From NCBI GenBank assembly GCA_021604505.1, contig BQJC01000001.1, positions 1,447,501 through 1,511,500 of the forward strand: DNA of 64,000 bases, given 5' to 3'. Origin of the DNA: Nitrospinaceae bacterium. Its GTDB lineage: Bacteria; Nitrospinota; Nitrospinia; Nitrospinales; VA-1. Below the pieces are notes generated by a model. That model searched no databases. It was not told where the DNA came from and saw only the letters and a list, made by a program, of their open reading frames with translations. Below are positions 36,149-47,098 of this stretch, piece by piece (position 1 is the stretch's first letter; each line of letters starts with the position of its first letter). Both the position numbers and the translations under genes were made by a program.

Positions 36149-36394
36149 ATGGCAAAAAAAACCGGACAAAGAAATTTTTTCAGGGCCATGACCCTGATCG
36201 GAGTGGTTGTGATCGGAGGGTTAGGATACAGCTTTTTGGGCTCCGCCCCTGAATTGAATGATTCAGAATATCACAAGAACGCCGCCAGCGCGGAAGCCTG
36301 CCTCAACTGCCACGTGCGCAACATAGACCAGGCTCCCATCATGCCGCATCGCCCCATGGGTTCCTGCACCTTCTGCCACAGTCCCCAGGATTGA
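36149..36394 (+). CDS. Small membrane-anchored di-haem cytochrome c
   Basis: The 81-residue protein has an N-terminal membrane anchor (about 13-32) and two haem motifs, CLNCH (near 51-55) and CTFCH (near 73-77), followed only by SPQD. The spacing of 22 residues with histidines between (MPHRPMG) suggests bis-His ligation as in small multihaem cytochromes. It is unusually short for a c-type protein. It is last in the ogt-recO-ridA run and convergent with the UDP-glucose dehydrogenase gene 12 bp away. Redox partner is unknown. Confidence 0.75.
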   Translation: MAKKTGQRNFFRAMTLIGVVVIGGLGYSFLGSAPELNDSEYHKNAASAEACLNCHVRNIDQAPIMPHRPMGSCTFCHSPQD

Positions 36395-36406
36395 CTCAAT
36401 GTAATT

Positions 36407-37789
36407 TTAGAAATGCTGCAGGGGAGGTTTTCCAATCGGGTAAACGTTGAAACCGATTTCATGCAGTTTCTGATGATCGACATGGTTTCTTCCGTCGAAA
36501 AAGAACGCGGGTTTTTCCATGGAATCGAAAATTTTCTTATAATCCAGCGACCGGTATTGATCCCAGCCGGTCAACAGGGCAATACAATGAGCGTCCTTCG
36601 CCGCTTCATAAGGATCCAGGATGTACTCGACATTGTCCAGGCCTTCAAGATCCTTCTTTGCGTTTTCCAAAGCGTGCGGATCGGAAATGCTGAGGTGGGC
36701 CTTTTCTTCCAGTAATTGTTTGCTCAGGTAAATGGCCGGAGTGTCCCGCGTGTCTCCCGTATCCGGTTTGAACGCGAATCCCAAAACGGCGATTTTTTTG
36801 CCGACCAGCGTGTTGAACATGGCGCGCAACATGCGTTTGACAAACCGCTTGACCTGATAATCATTGATTGCTACCACCTGCTTCCAGAACTCGGCAATTT
36901 CGTTCAAACGGTAATATTCGCAAAGATAAACCAGATTGAGAATATCCTTCCTGAAACACGAACCGCCAAATCCGATTCCGGCCTGCAGGAATTTTTCACC
37001 GATCCGGCTGTCTTTGCCCACCGCAAAAGCCACTTCCTGAACATCCGCTTCAGTCGCCTCGCACACAGCCGAAATACTGTTGATGGACGATATTCGCTGC
37101 GCCAGAAACGCATTGGACACCAGCTTGGAAAGCTCACTGCTCCACAGATTGGTGGTGATCAGCTTTTCTTTCGGTACCCAATGGGAGTAAATTTTCATCA
37201 ACTCATCCCGGGCCGCCTCTCCCGAAGGGGTTTCCTTGGAACCAATCAGCACCCGGTCCGGATTTTCCATATCCGAGATAGCGGTTCCCTCAGCCATGAA
37301 CTCCGGGTTGGAAAGGATTTCAAACTCAACGGAATTATTTCCCGAGTGCAAAATCGTCGCTAAAGCTTCCGCATTACGCACAGGGAGCGTGCTTTTCTCG
37401 ATGACGATTTTATTAGATTTCGAATTTTCTTTGATGCGCCGGGCAGTCAATTCCACAAATTGCAGATCGGCGGCCTTGCCCGCGCCTTCACCGAAGGTTT
37501 TGGTTGGAGTGTTGACAGAAACAAAAATGATATCGGCTTCCGCGATTTCTTTGTCCACCTCGGTTGAAAAAAACAGGTTTTTCCCTCTGGATTTTAAAAC
37601 CCGGTCTTTAAGCCCCGGCTCAAATATAGGCAGGTTGTCTGAGTTCCAGGCATCGATGCGCGGTTTGTTTATATCGACGATGGTGACCTTATAGTCCGGG
37701 CATTTGTTGGCAATGACGGTCATCGTCGGACCGCCAACATATCCCGCACCTATGCATACGATTTTTTTATAGAAATTCCCTGTACTCAT
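36407..37789 (-). CDS. ugd: UDP-glucose 6-dehydrogenase, eukaryote-like type
   Basis: This 460-residue enzyme oxidises UDP-glucose to UDP-glucuronate with two NAD+. It has [19 protein letters not shown] at the N-terminus, [27 protein letters not shown], the catalytic Cys278 in [14 protein letters not shown], and [14 protein letters not shown]. The length and the GGPTM and NLVYLC features match the animal/plant-type class more than the shorter bacterial Ugd. The product feeds acidic polysaccharide or lipid A-type sugars. It stands alone behind a terminator of the upstream cytochrome gene. Confidence 0.93.
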   Translation of the reverse strand: MSTGNFYKKIVCIGAGYVGGPTMTVIANKCPDYKVTIVDINKPRIDAWNSDNLPIFEPGLKDRVLKSRGKNLFFSTEVDKEIAEADIIFVSVNTPTKTFGEGAGKAADLQFVELTARRIKENSKSNKIVIEKSTLPVRNAEALATILHSGNNSVEFEILSNPEFMAEGTAISDMENPDRVLIGSKETPSGEAARDELMKIYSHWVPKEKLITTNLWSSELSKLVSNAFLAQRISSINSISAVCEATEADVQEVAFAVGKDSRIGEKFLQAGIGFGGSCFRKDILNLVYLCEYYRLNEIAEFWKQVVAINDYQVKRFVKRMLRAMFNTLVGKKIAVLGFAFKPDTGDTRDTPAIYLSKQLLEEKAHLSISDPHALENAKKDLEGLDNVEYILDPYEAAKDAHCIALLTGWDQYRSLDYKKIFDSMEKPAFFFDGRNHVDHQKLHEIGFNVYPIGKPPLQHF

Positions 37790-37819
37790 TTCGACCTCTG
37801 CCAGATTGTTGATATGGAT

Positions 37820-37857
37820 AAAAAAAGAGGTCTGACCTTGAAAAAAGGCCAGACCTC
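37820..37857 (-). terminator. Strong terminator of the tetrahaem cytochrome gene
   Basis: On the minus strand GAGGTCTGGCCTT pairs with AAGGTCAGACCTC (13 bp, one G-U pair) and seven T follow. It lies 21 bases past the cytochrome stop and before ugd, so it isolates the two genes. Confidence 0.9.
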
Positions 37858-37878
37858 AAATTCAGGAAGGAAAAATAA

Positions 37879-38712
37879 TCATTCTTTATAATTAAAAGAT
37901 TTTTTCTTTTTGTTGTAAGGCATGGACTTCGATTTGAACAGGAGTTTGCCCTTTTTCTCTGCAAAGTCCTCAATCACAAGAGGTTTCTTTTCTGACATCG
38001 CCACCTCTTTTTTACGATCTTTGACTTTCTCGAGCTTTTGATCCTCATTATCTTCGTTCCAGTACTTGTCCTTTTCATGAACTTTCAACTTTCGCTCTTC
38101 AAAGTTGAATTTGTACTTGTCATGCACATCCGGTTTAAAAGGCGTCTTGGGATGGGTATGGCAACGTGTACAAACGTTGGCATAATCCCATCTTTGCCCG
38201 TACTTTTCGATATCGGCCTTTGTGAAATCCCCCTTGGTGTTTTTCATCACTACCCGAAGCTGGGCTCCACCGGCAACCGAATGGCACATCTCACAGCCAA
38301 CCTGCTCCAGATTGGGTTCATCCGGGTCAATGGATGTACTGATATCCTTGCCTTTTTTAGTCTTGGTCCCAGCCGGTTTAAATCCCCCTTTTTGGCGGTA
38401 ACCGGTGGTGTGACAGCGCAGACACAAGGGAGTGGTGGTATAATCTTTTTGCGGATCGAGTTTAACCCTTTTTTTAGCTTCTTCACGCACTCCGGGTTTC
38501 AAGAGGTTATAGGTATTCCCGTGGGGAGATTTTACCCACGCCTGATAATAGGCGTCATGACAGCTTCCGTTACATTTGACCGCACCTACATAAGACGGAC
38601 TCTTGGGTATTTTCTTTTTCTTTTTCTTTTTTGCATCCGCTTCTCCCGCCGCGCCTACGATCAAGGCAAAGGAGAGCACAATCAAGCTCAAAAATTTAAA
38701 GGTCTTCCCCAT
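37879..38712 (-). CDS. Periplasmic tetrahaem cytochrome c (c554-like)
   Basis: This 277-residue exported protein has a signal peptide ending near AGEADA (about residue 27), a lysine-rich stretch, then YVGAVKCNGSCHDAYYQAWV. The c554-like fold usually has CXXCH here, but this site is CX3CH (Cys47, Cys51, His52). Three standard motifs follow: CLRCH (97-101), CEMCH (140-144) and CTRCH (181-185). The last 90 residues are very rich in Lys, Glu and Asp and carry no haem. ATG 38712 follows an excellent GGAGGA. It is monocistronic. It probably shuttles electrons in the periplasm. Confidence 0.85.
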   Translation of the reverse strand: MGKTFKFLSLIVLSFALIVGAAGEADAKKKKKKKIPKSPSYVGAVKCNGSCHDAYYQAWVKSPHGNTYNLLKPGVREEAKKRVKLDPQKDYTTTPLCLRCHTTGYRQKGGFKPAGTKTKKGKDISTSIDPDEPNLEQVGCEMCHSVAGGAQLRVVMKNTKGDFTKADIEKYGQRWDYANVCTRCHTHPKTPFKPDVHDKYKFNFEERKLKVHEKDKYWNEDNEDQKLEKVKDRKKEVAMSEKKPLVIEDFAEKKGKLLFKSKSMPYNKKKKSFNYKE

Positions 38713-38885
38713 TATTTCCTCCAATCCACAAACAAGAAATTTTTTCCTTTTAAAGGTCAACCTCCGAAGAATAATATAATTCCCCAGGGGGGTCAACCAC
38801 AAATTAAGGCAAGTAATTGTAAAGACTTCCGGCGATTTTCCATTTCGTCACACAATAGATTTTCATCTTAAGGAAAGCGGTTCCC

Positions 38886-39932
38886 ATGAAGTTATCGGAT
38901 TTTGATTTTGACCTGCCCCAGGAGCTGATCGCCCAAAAACCCGCAGAGGTGCGGGACCAATCCCGCTTAATGGTGGTGAACCGGCTGACCTCAACCATCT
39001 CGCACGACACGTTCTCGAATTTCAGCAACTACCTGACACACCACCCACTCCTGGTATTCAACGACACGCGTGTCATTCCCGCAAAACTCCCCGGATTCAA
39101 AAAGGACACCGAAAAACCCGTGGAAGTCCTTCTCATCCGCGAGCAGGAGCCGGATCTCTGGGAAGCCCTCATTAAGGGATTAGGAAAAATGAAGCCGGGG
39201 ACTCAGCTGATCCTCTGTGATAAATCTCTAACAGCCACCCTGATAGAGCGAAAGGACGGACGGGGCCTTCTGAAGCTGGATTACCAGGGCGATCTCCGCC
39301 CTCTATTGGAAAGGGCCGCAAGGATGCCCCTGCCGCCCTATATTCGTCGCAAAACCCACGACAATGAAGATCTTGTGGCAATGGACCGGGAACGCTATCA
39401 AACCGTTTACGCGGCCAGTGAGGGGGCGATTGCCGCTCCTACAGCCGGGTTGCACTTCACCCCCCATTTATTGGACAAAATCAGGGCTGAGAAGGCGGAT
39501 CTGGCATTTTTGACCCTGCATGTCGGGGTCGGAACCTTCCTACCGTTACGCACAGAGGACGTCCATGAACACCGAATGGAGAAGGAGCGTTTTCATCTTT
39601 CTCAGGACGCGGGCAATCAAATTTATCAGGCTAAGAAAAAGGGGCAGAAGGTCCTTGCGGTGGGAACCACAACCACCCGGGTATTGGAGTCGTTGTTGTT
39701 TGATGCTCCCATTCAAGGGGATATCTCAGGAGAGACGGATAAATTTATTTTTCCAGGGGTGGATTTTAGAACGGTGGATCAATTGCTGACAAACTTTCAT
39801 TTACCGAAGTCAACCCTTTTCCTGCTGGCATGTGCCTTTTCAGGCACAGAATTGATGCGCCGGGCTTATCAGGAGGCTATAGAACAAAAATATCGTTTTT
39901 TCAGTTACGGAGACGCCATGCTGATTCTCTAA
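38886..39932 (+). CDS. queA: S-adenosylmethionine:tRNA ribosyltransferase-isomerase
   Basis: This 348-residue cytosolic enzyme transfers and rearranges the ribosyl of SAM onto preQ1 in tRNA, giving epoxyqueuosine. It has FDLPQELIAQKPAEVRDQSR, FNDTRVIPAKLPG, the SAM-binding YASEGAIAAPTAGLHFT, LTLHVGVGTFLPLR, and the C-terminal TNFHLPKSTLFLLACAFSG. The length is normal. The start ATG 38886 lacks a clear ribosome site. It is convergent with the HU/IHF gene; no other queuosine gene is in the window. Confidence 0.96.
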   Translation: MKLSDFDFDLPQELIAQKPAEVRDQSRLMVVNRLTSTISHDTFSNFSNYLTHHPLLVFNDTRVIPAKLPGFKKDTEKPVEVLLIREQEPDLWEALIKGLGKMKPGTQLILCDKSLTATLIERKDGRGLLKLDYQGDLRPLLERAARMPLPPYIRRKTHDNEDLVAMDRERYQTVYAASEGAIAAPTAGLHFTPHLLDKIRAEKADLAFLTLHVGVGTFLPLRTEDVHEHRMEKERFHLSQDAGNQIYQAKKKGQKVLAVGTTTTRVLESLLFDAPIQGDISGETDKFIFPGVDFRTVDQLLTNFHLPKSTLFLLACAFSGTELMRRAYQEAIEQKYRFFSYGDAMLIL

Positions 39933-39937
39933 ACCGC

Positions 39938-39960
39938 TTTTCCCCGCCATTGGGGGGAAA
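39938..39960. terminator. Hairpin between convergent queA and HU/IHF genes
   Basis: TTTCCCC (39939-39945) pairs with GGGGAAA (39954-39960) across an eight-base loop. It fits exactly between the two stop codons and may end both transcripts, though no T-tract follows. Confidence 0.45.
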
Positions 39961-39963
39961 TTC

Positions 39964-40245
39964 TCACTCGTCTTCGTTCACCGCTTGCTTGAAATGTTTG
40001 CCTGACTTGAAGCGGACGACTTTCCGGGCGGTAATTTCTGCCTCTTCACCGGTTTTGGGGTTTCGCCCCACGCGCTTTGTTTTGGCTCTGACCTGAAACG
40101 TTCCAAACCGTCGCAAAATCACAGGCTCGCCATGACCAAGGGATTCTTTGATCAATTCGATAACTGTTTCAACAGCTTCTTCAGCTTTAGACCGGGACAG
40201 GCTTGCCCTGGAAGAAACTTGATTAATAATATCTTGCTTGGTCAT
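39964..40245 (-). CDS. HU/IHF-family DNA-binding protein
   Basis: This 93-residue architectural protein bends DNA as a dimer. Signatures are MTKQDIINQVSSRASLSRSK, LRRFGTFQVRAKTKRVGRNP, TGEEAEITARKVVRFKSGK. The RVGRNPKTGE arm and the R-K-V-V-R-F-K segment resemble IHF-alpha-like members, but HU and IHF cannot be separated surely without phylogeny. ATG 40245 follows AAGGAGGAG. It is preceded by a long A/T-rich gene-free stretch, where its promoter must lie. Confidence 0.92.
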   Translation of the reverse strand: MTKQDIINQVSSRASLSRSKAEEAVETVIELIKESLGHGEPVILRRFGTFQVRAKTKRVGRNPKTGEEAEITARKVVRFKSGKHFKQAVNEDE

Positions 40246-40793
40246 GACTCCTCCTTAAGAAAGACAATGATGTTTCAGTTTTTTTGAATCAAGTAATGGC
40301 CGGACCGTAATAATATATTTAACAATTTCAGTGTGTTATTGCACTCAAATGAATCAGGGCGCTTAAAATTCCCCTTTGAATGAGGGGTTTCCCCAGCCTC
40401 TTTCAGTTTAGAAAAACTAAAGCATGCCGAATGGACTGCTACTCTATGCGGGTTCCGCCCCACAATAAAATTAATTTAATAGGTGATGACCCTACTTTAC
40501 CATTTAAATTAAAAATTTCAATACCTTATTGAATTTTTTATGGGAAAATCGCTATACCGATTATATTTCAAATATTTAACATTAAAAAATTTTAATGAAA
40601 CCGTAAAAAACCCGACCACTTAAACCATTGAAAAACTGGTTCTTCGCCATTGAGGTCTAATTAAGTATTTGCTTATGGACCCAGTATAACATAACTGTAT
40701 GAAAATAAAGGTCTTTTTTTATTTTCTTCGGTGCAGGGAAAGAAGGCGGGCAAACTTTGGGAGGCCAGACGGCCGCCACTGGCAATTCCCCGG
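40246..40793. other. A/T-rich intergenic region with several inverted repeats
   Basis: No credible gene is seen in these 548 bases. Hairpins include AAAAATT/AATTTTT-type arms at about 40511-40539 and a perfect 9-bp repeat GAAAATAAA/TTTATTTTC at 40701-40709 and 40718-40726, which lies 68 bases past the ftsB stop and may end the eno-ftsB transcript. CCCCT/AGGGG is a further short stem at about 40371-40387. The HU/IHF promoter should also lie here. Confidence 0.45.
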
Positions 40794-41099
40794 TCAGGGA
40801 TTGCTTTGCGGTGCGGGGATAGTTTGAACGATCTGATAGACGGTTTCCCCTGGTTTGACCCAGTTAAACTTCTCTCGGGCAAGCTTTTCAACTGCCAGGG
40901 GATTGGATTTTAACGCTTCGATGTCGGCGTGGATTTTGAGATTTTTTTCATACAACACCGTATTGCTTTTTTTCAACTCTGTCATCTGATCCTGTAACTT
41001 TAAAACCGTGAGGATGCCCTCATCGTGAAAGACCGCAATCAGAATCAGCAGAACGAAAAATGAAAAGGTCAACAAAAGGATTTGATGGTATCGCGCCAT
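40794..41099 (-). CDS. ftsB: Septum formation initiator FtsB/DivIC
   Basis: This 101-residue bitopic cell-division protein has an N-terminal membrane helix (about 6-25), a coiled coil (about 35-65) and the family box NPLAVEKLAREKFNWVKPGE. It links FtsQ and FtsL in the divisome and helps activate septal wall synthesis. It lies 39 bp downstream of eno on the same strand; eno-ftsB pairing is common in bacteria, which supports the call. Confidence 0.9.
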   Translation of the reverse strand: MARYHQILLLTFSFFVLLILIAVFHDEGILTVLKLQDQMTELKKSNTVLYEKNLKIHADIEALKSNPLAVEKLAREKFNWVKPGETVYQIVQTIPAPQSNP

Positions 41100-41138
41100 G
41101 AGTGGATTGGGTTTTCGTCAGATTGGGTATTCGTCAGC

Positions 41139-42434
<1,296 letters not shown>

Positions 42435-42464
42435 TCATCATTTCCCGTATGCAATTGGTTCGTT

Positions 42465-43754
42465 TTATTCCCTGGCTTTTTTCAACGCCGTGTGGTTTGC
42501 CTGAATGGTTTGCTCAATATCTTCATCCGAATGAACCGCGGACATGAATCCGGCTTCAAACTGCGAAGGCGCAATGTAGATCCCCTCTTCCAGCATGGCA
42601 TTGAAGTAGCGCTTGAAAAACTCGGTGTCGCAGGTCTTAACGGAATGAAAGTCAACGATCGATTCCTGAGTAAAAAACATGGAAAACATCGAACCCACTC
42701 GCGTGAACCGGGCAGGGACACCCAACTGCCGGGCATTTTCCTGGAATCCCAGGCAAAGTTTGTCGGATTTTCTTTCAAGGTCCTCATAGACCCCTGAGGT
42801 GGACAAAAGGTCCAGCATTTTATTCCCGGCAGTCATGGCCAGGGGATTCCCTGAAAGCGTTCCTGCCTGATAGACGGATCCCGTTGGAGAAATCTCATCC
42901 ATTATTTTTTTCGTTCCGCCGTAGGCGCCCACTGGCAATCCACCGCCTATAATTTTCCCGAGACAGGTGAGATCCGGATGGACTTCATAAAGCGCCTGAG
43001 CTCCTCCCAGGCCCACCCGGAATCCTGAAATGACTTCGTCAAAAATCAACAGAGCGCCGGAACGTTCGGTCACATCCCTGAGAGTTTGCAAAAACCCAGG
43101 TTGCGGGGGAACCACGCCCATATTGCCGGCAATCGGTTCGACAATCACACAGGCGATTTCCTCGCCCTGATCGGAAAACAGTTTTTCGACGCCGGACGCA
43201 TCGTTGTAAGAAAGGGTCAATGTATTTTTGGCGAGGTCGGCCACAATTCCCGGACATTCGGGAATTCCAAGAGATATCAAGCCCGATCCGGCCTTGACCA
43301 GCAGACTGTCGGAGTGACCGTGGTAACAACCTTCAAATTTCAGAATTTTGTCTCTCCCGGTAACGCCGCGCGCCAGGCGAATAGCGCTCATCACCGCTTC
43401 CGTGCCGGAATTCACCATCCGCACCACGTCCATGGAGGGAACCGCTTGAACCACTTTTTCAGCCAGCGTGATTTCCAGTTTGGTGGAAGCGCCAAAGCTT
43501 GTCCCCCGTTCAGCCTGGTCTTTAATCGCCTGCACGATCTCCGGGTGGGCGTGGCCAAAGATCAAGGGCCCCCAGGAGGAAACAAAGTCGATAAATTCAT
43601 TGCCGTCGACATCGGTGATTCGCGATCCGCGTCCGCTTTTCAGGAACAGAGGATTGCCGCCCACCGCTTTAAAAGCGCGGACAGGGCTGTTGACGCCTCC
43701 CGGCATCACGCTTTGAGCGCGGGAGAATAATTCTTCCGATTTGGTGGTTTTCAA
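42465..43754 (-). CDS. hemL: Glutamate-1-semialdehyde 2,1-aminomutase
   Basis: This 429-residue PLP enzyme makes 5-aminolevulinate from glutamate semialdehyde (C5 tetrapyrrole pathway), supplying haem for the cytochromes seen here. It has [46 protein letters not shown] and the PLP-lysine segment [16 protein letters not shown]. Its ATG follows the mtnP stop by two bases, so the two are translationally close although metabolically unrelated. Confidence 0.96.
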   Translation of the reverse strand: MKTTKSEELFSRAQSVMPGGVNSPVRAFKAVGGNPLFLKSGRGSRITDVDGNEFIDFVSSWGPLIFGHAHPEIVQAIKDQAERGTSFGASTKLEITLAEKVVQAVPSMDVVRMVNSGTEAVMSAIRLARGVTGRDKILKFEGCYHGHSDSLLVKAGSGLISLGIPECPGIVADLAKNTLTLSYNDASGVEKLFSDQGEEIACVIVEPIAGNMGVVPPQPGFLQTLRDVTERSGALLIFDEVISGFRVGLGGAQALYEVHPDLTCLGKIIGGGLPVGAYGGTKKIMDEISPTGSVYQAGTLSGNPLAMTAGNKMLDLLSTSGVYEDLERKSDKLCLGFQENARQLGVPARFTRVGSMFSMFFTQESIVDFHSVKTCDTEFFKRYFNAMLEEGIYIAPSQFEAGFMSAVHSDEDIEQTIQANHTALKKARE

Positions 43755-43756
43755 AA

Positions 43757-44599
43757 TTAAATCTCGAATAAAATTGAAAGATCTTTTTTAAGCCGGGCGG
43801 GGATGAGTTTTTTGTCCGTGACGATAGCCGTGGCGGCGGCGGACGCACACGCGCATCCCGGCTGACCCGAAAAGCCTGCGACCAGTTCCTTGACCGCTAT
43901 CTGAGCTTTTTCCACATTTTCACCCATGATCTGCAGGATCGCCTCCAGGGTGACCGGTTCTTCTTCCACCAGCCAGCAATCGTAATCGGTGACGAGCGCC
44001 AGTGTGGCGTAACACATTCCCGCTTCTCTCGCCAGTTTCGCTTCGGTCACGTTGGTCATGCCAATGATATCCACTCCCCACTGCCGGTACAAGTTCGATT
44101 CGGCGCGGGTGGAAAATTGCGGCCCCTCAATACAGATATAGGTCCCGCCTTCGTGGACTTCAGTGCCGGCTTTTTTTGCGGAATCCGCCAATGACTGAGC
44201 AAGATCAGCGCAAACAGGCTCGGCCAGGCTGACATGCCCCACGAGGCCGGTGGTGAAAAACGTACTGATTCGGCGGGTCGTCCGGTCTATGAATTGATCG
44301 GGGATGGAAAAATGCCCCGGCGCCAACTCCTCTTTCATACTGCCGACCGCGCTCACGGATAAAATACGTTCCACTCCGATTTTCTTGAGCGCAAAAATAT
44401 TAGCACGAAAGTTGATTTCCGAAGGAGGAATGAAGTGACCGGTTCCGTGGCGGGGCAGAAATGCCAGCCGGACGCCCATCAGTTCGCCTAAAACCACCTG
44501 ATCCGAAGGAGCCCCGTAAGGTGTTTCCACGGTCACCTTTTCAAGGATTTTCAGCTCCTTCATGGAGTAAAGGCCACTACCCCCGACAACCCCTAGCAT
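43757..44599 (-). CDS. mtnP: S-methyl-5'-thioadenosine phosphorylase
   Basis: This 280-residue enzyme cleaves methylthioadenosine with phosphate to adenine and methylthioribose-1-phosphate in methionine salvage. It shows [30 protein letters not shown], the SAVGSM loop, [19 protein letters not shown] and [17 protein letters not shown]. The last motif plus TDYDCW is typical of MTA phosphorylase over purine nucleoside phosphorylase. A methylthioinosine-specific variant cannot be excluded. It lies upstream of hemL and downstream of the giant coiled-coil gene. Confidence 0.92.
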   Translation of the reverse strand: MLGVVGGSGLYSMKELKILEKVTVETPYGAPSDQVVLGELMGVRLAFLPRHGTGHFIPPSEINFRANIFALKKIGVERILSVSAVGSMKEELAPGHFSIPDQFIDRTTRRISTFFTTGLVGHVSLAEPVCADLAQSLADSAKKAGTEVHEGGTYICIEGPQFSTRAESNLYRQWGVDIIGMTNVTEAKLAREAGMCYATLALVTDYDCWLVEEEPVTLEAILQIMGENVEKAQIAVKELVAGFSGQPGCACASAAATAIVTDKKLIPARLKKDLSILFEI

Positions 44600-44641
44600 T
44601 TCGCCTCATCTGAAAACAATATTTCTTCCTGAACGCCCCGG

Positions 44642-46945
44642 TCACTCAACTTCTTCCTCCTCCACTTCCGCGCCCTGCTTAACCTTATTGGCCTGGCTCA
44701 GAAGGAATTTAAGCTCCGCAATCTGCTCGCCGGCAACCCGTATCGTGGCTTTTTCTTTATTCAGGCTCTGGATTTTCATATTGACGTCTTCGGCGATCAG
44801 GTTCAGGTTGCTCAACCGCTTGTCGACATCATCCAGCATGCCGATCTTATTGTTCAGAACGTCAATTTTTGTTTCGGCTTCTTCGGTGATCGAGTTCAAT
44901 TTATCGATATTGAGGTTGATCCGGTTCATATTTTCGCGCTCTTTGTCGATCCGGTCTTTCTCGGAATTGACGCGGGCGATCACATTGTCCAACTTGCCGA
45001 GGGCCACCTCGGTCTCTTTGACTTTTTCTTCACTGGCCGCAACCTGCTTGATTCTCTTTTCCACTTGAGCCATCAAACCGTTGAGGTGCTCGACCTTCTT
45101 TTCGGACTGCACGATGAGTTCGTCTTTATCGTCCAGAACCTCCTGCCTAAGCTTCAAGTCCTTCAAAATATGGTCGAGTTCACTGAGTTTATTTTCAACG
45201 GTCAGGACTTTCAACGATTCTTTACTCAAATCGTCCATCTTGTTTTCAAAAGTGCTGGACACCTCTCCCAGGTCTTCCCGGATCTGGCTGATCTTATTGA
45301 TTTCCTCCTTGGCCTCCGACAAGTCCTTAAACCTGGAGCGCAATTCGGTTTCCAATATACTGTGTTTGGTGGCCAGGCTGTTCATCCGTTTTTCCTGCGC
45401 GTCGATAGCGGATTTTTCCTTGGCGATATCCAGAATCTTTTCCTCCACTGTATTGGACATGGTTTTTAACCCTTCCAGCTTGCTGTCCATTTTATCGAGA
45501 AAATCGATTTTCTTACTGACCTTGGCGATCTTGATATTCGCCTCCTCAATGAAGAAATCCAGCCCGTCGACCTTTTTCTCCAGTTTTTCGATCAAGGCTT
45601 TTCTCTGCATCTGGGTTTCCATCTTGACATCCAGGCTGATCACCATGGAGCTGAGATCGTTGATTTTCTTGTCGACCTGATCCACAAGGTTCTGCTTGCG
45701 GATGATTTCATCCATTTGCAGCCGGGTGGATTCGCTGATCGATTCAATCTGCTGCAGGATGGCGCCTACCGAATCCAGTTTTTCAATTTCGCCGTCCAGA
45801 CGCCGGACCTTTTGCTCCGCTTCCTCGGCCATCACGTTGAACCGGTTCATCTTTTCATTGGCAACATCGATATTTTTCATTTCCTCTTTCAGGAGAATCA
45901 TTTTATTGCTCAGATTGTCCATGAGGAAGGCGTTCAGCTTATTGATTTTCTCTTCGGTCTTTTCAATGACCACCTTTTCATCCAGAATTCTGGAGATTTT
46001 GGTCTCGACATCAACCGACAAGGCATCGAGATCCCTCAGCCTGCCGCTGATACTGCGTATCATTTCATTTTTTACGGAAATATTTTTGGATTCAACTTTG
46101 AGGTCGCTGATTTCCTGGCTGAGGTTATTCAGGGAATCGTGGGTTTCACGAACGATGTGGCTTTTTCCTAAAACCGTTTCATAATCCTCCTTCACCAATT
46201 CCAGCGTTCGCTTCAAATCCTCCGTGTCTTTCGTGTAGTTTGAGATGACCTCTTTTTCCTGAAGAATCCTGGCAAACCGCGAGTCCAGTTCAACCAGAGT
46301 GGTTTTCATCTCTGCGACCTTGTCCGAGCCGGTTTTCATCATCGCTTTAAAACTGACGATCTCATCCACCTTGTCGGACACAGAATTGAGCATATTCTCC
46401 AACCGGCTGATACCCCGGTCGGCGCTTTTGATCAGCTTATTTTCATCTTTAAGCTTTTTGATTTTGGAGTCCATGTCCCAAACGAGGACATTGAGACGTC
46501 CGGCATCATCGTTGGCCTTTTCAACAAGGCTCCTTTGCTGATGCAAACTTCGGATTTTGTGATCGACGTGCTCGCTCAATAAGTGCAGCTCATCCAACTC
46601 GCGCTTCAACACGTTATAGTTGGACTCCAGTTCCTTGGACACCTTCTGAAAATCGCGGACCCGAACGTCAAAGGTTTTGACTTCCTGGAAACGCTCGTCA
46701 AAGGCACTGAGTTTATTCAGGGTATCTGGAACCTGGCTCTCAATTTTTTCAAAGAAATGCTTTTTCTCATCCAACTCCTCGCTTTTGCGCTCAAAATATT
46801 CCACGAGGAGTTGCAGGTTTTTCCGCTCATGGGCGGCGACATCGATCAACCCTTTAAATTCTGTCACATTTAAATTTTCGGAACTGGCTGGATTTTTCTG
46901 ACCGGATGAGCCTTCCGGCTCGTTTTGCTTGGTGTCTTCTGGCAT
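44642..46945 (-). CDS. Giant coiled-coil protein with 20 tandem 31-residue repeats
   Basis: This 767-residue protein has no signal or membrane span. A Gln/Ser/Glu-rich head (1-26) and a helical lead-in (27-117) precede 20 tandem units. All units are 31 residues except number 8 (32) and number 15 (35), covering residues 118-742. The unit pattern is N/D-x-L at the start, K-I or K-V around 13-14 and a hydrophobic residue at 31 (for example DGLDFFIEEANIKIAKVSKK). The tail is acidic (EVEEEEVE). A rod-like or filament-forming role is inferred; the family is unknown to me. AAGGAA precedes the ATG and a good promoter lies at 47016-47045. Confidence 0.8.
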   Translation of the reverse strand: MPEDTKQNEPEGSSGQKNPASSENLNVTEFKGLIDVAAHERKNLQLLVEYFERKSEELDEKKHFFEKIESQVPDTLNKLSAFDERFQEVKTFDVRVRDFQKVSKELESNYNVLKRELDELHLLSEHVDHKIRSLHQQRSLVEKANDDAGRLNVLVWDMDSKIKKLKDENKLIKSADRGISRLENMLNSVSDKVDEIVSFKAMMKTGSDKVAEMKTTLVELDSRFARILQEKEVISNYTKDTEDLKRTLELVKEDYETVLGKSHIVRETHDSLNNLSQEISDLKVESKNISVKNEMIRSISGRLRDLDALSVDVETKISRILDEKVVIEKTEEKINKLNAFLMDNLSNKMILLKEEMKNIDVANEKMNRFNVMAEEAEQKVRRLDGEIEKLDSVGAILQQIESISESTRLQMDEIIRKQNLVDQVDKKINDLSSMVISLDVKMETQMQRKALIEKLEKKVDGLDFFIEEANIKIAKVSKKIDFLDKMDSKLEGLKTMSNTVEEKILDIAKEKSAIDAQEKRMNSLATKHSILETELRSRFKDLSEAKEEINKISQIREDLGEVSSTFENKMDDLSKESLKVLTVENKLSELDHILKDLKLRQEVLDDKDELIVQSEKKVEHLNGLMAQVEKRIKQVAASEEKVKETEVALGKLDNVIARVNSEKDRIDKERENMNRINLNIDKLNSITEEAETKIDVLNNKIGMLDDVDKRLSNLNLIAEDVNMKIQSLNKEKATIRVAGEQIAELKFLLSQANKVKQGAEVEEEEVE
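44720..46594 (-). repeat. Coding tandem repeats, 20 units of about 93 bp
   Basis: These are the DNA of the 31-residue units described for the 767-residue protein. Units 1-7 fill residues 118-334, unit 8 has 32 residues, units 9-14 fill 367-552, unit 15 has 35 residues (553-587) and units 16-20 fill 588-742. Protein similarity is in pattern, not identity: the nucleotide units have diverged strongly, so expansion is old. Confidence 0.75.
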
Positions 46946-47015
46946 GGTTGGGTTCCTTGAAGGTAGATAAAAAACGAGGAAAAATTAAGTGACTTGCTTC
47001 AATAAGTGGCAATTA

Positions 47016-47045
47016 TATATACACTTAGTGGCCGCATCCTGTCAA
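47016..47045 (-). promoter_or_regulatory. Sigma-70-type promoter of the coiled-coil gene
   Basis: On the minus strand a perfect TTGACA (47045-47040) is followed after 18 bases by TATATA (47021-47016) inside a TATATATAAT stretch. Transcription would begin about 65 bases before the ATG at 46945. It is the best promoter match I found in the window. Confidence 0.65.
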
Positions 47046-47098
47046 GGGCAAGTGCTCGGGATAGAGGAATTTATAACGGGTTTTTGAATATTTGTCAG

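Noticed and set aside
40275-40463. 62-codon minus-strand frame upstream of the HU/IHF gene
   Set aside because: No family, no ribosome site, and it lies in A/T-rich DNA with hairpins where a promoter is expected.
45081-45680. Long plus-strand frames (up to about 200 codons) opposite the coiled-coil gene
   Set aside because: They mirror the Lys/Glu/Asp-rich codons of the repeat protein on the other strand, giving Ser/Phe/Ile-rich nonsense; no domain or ribosome site.
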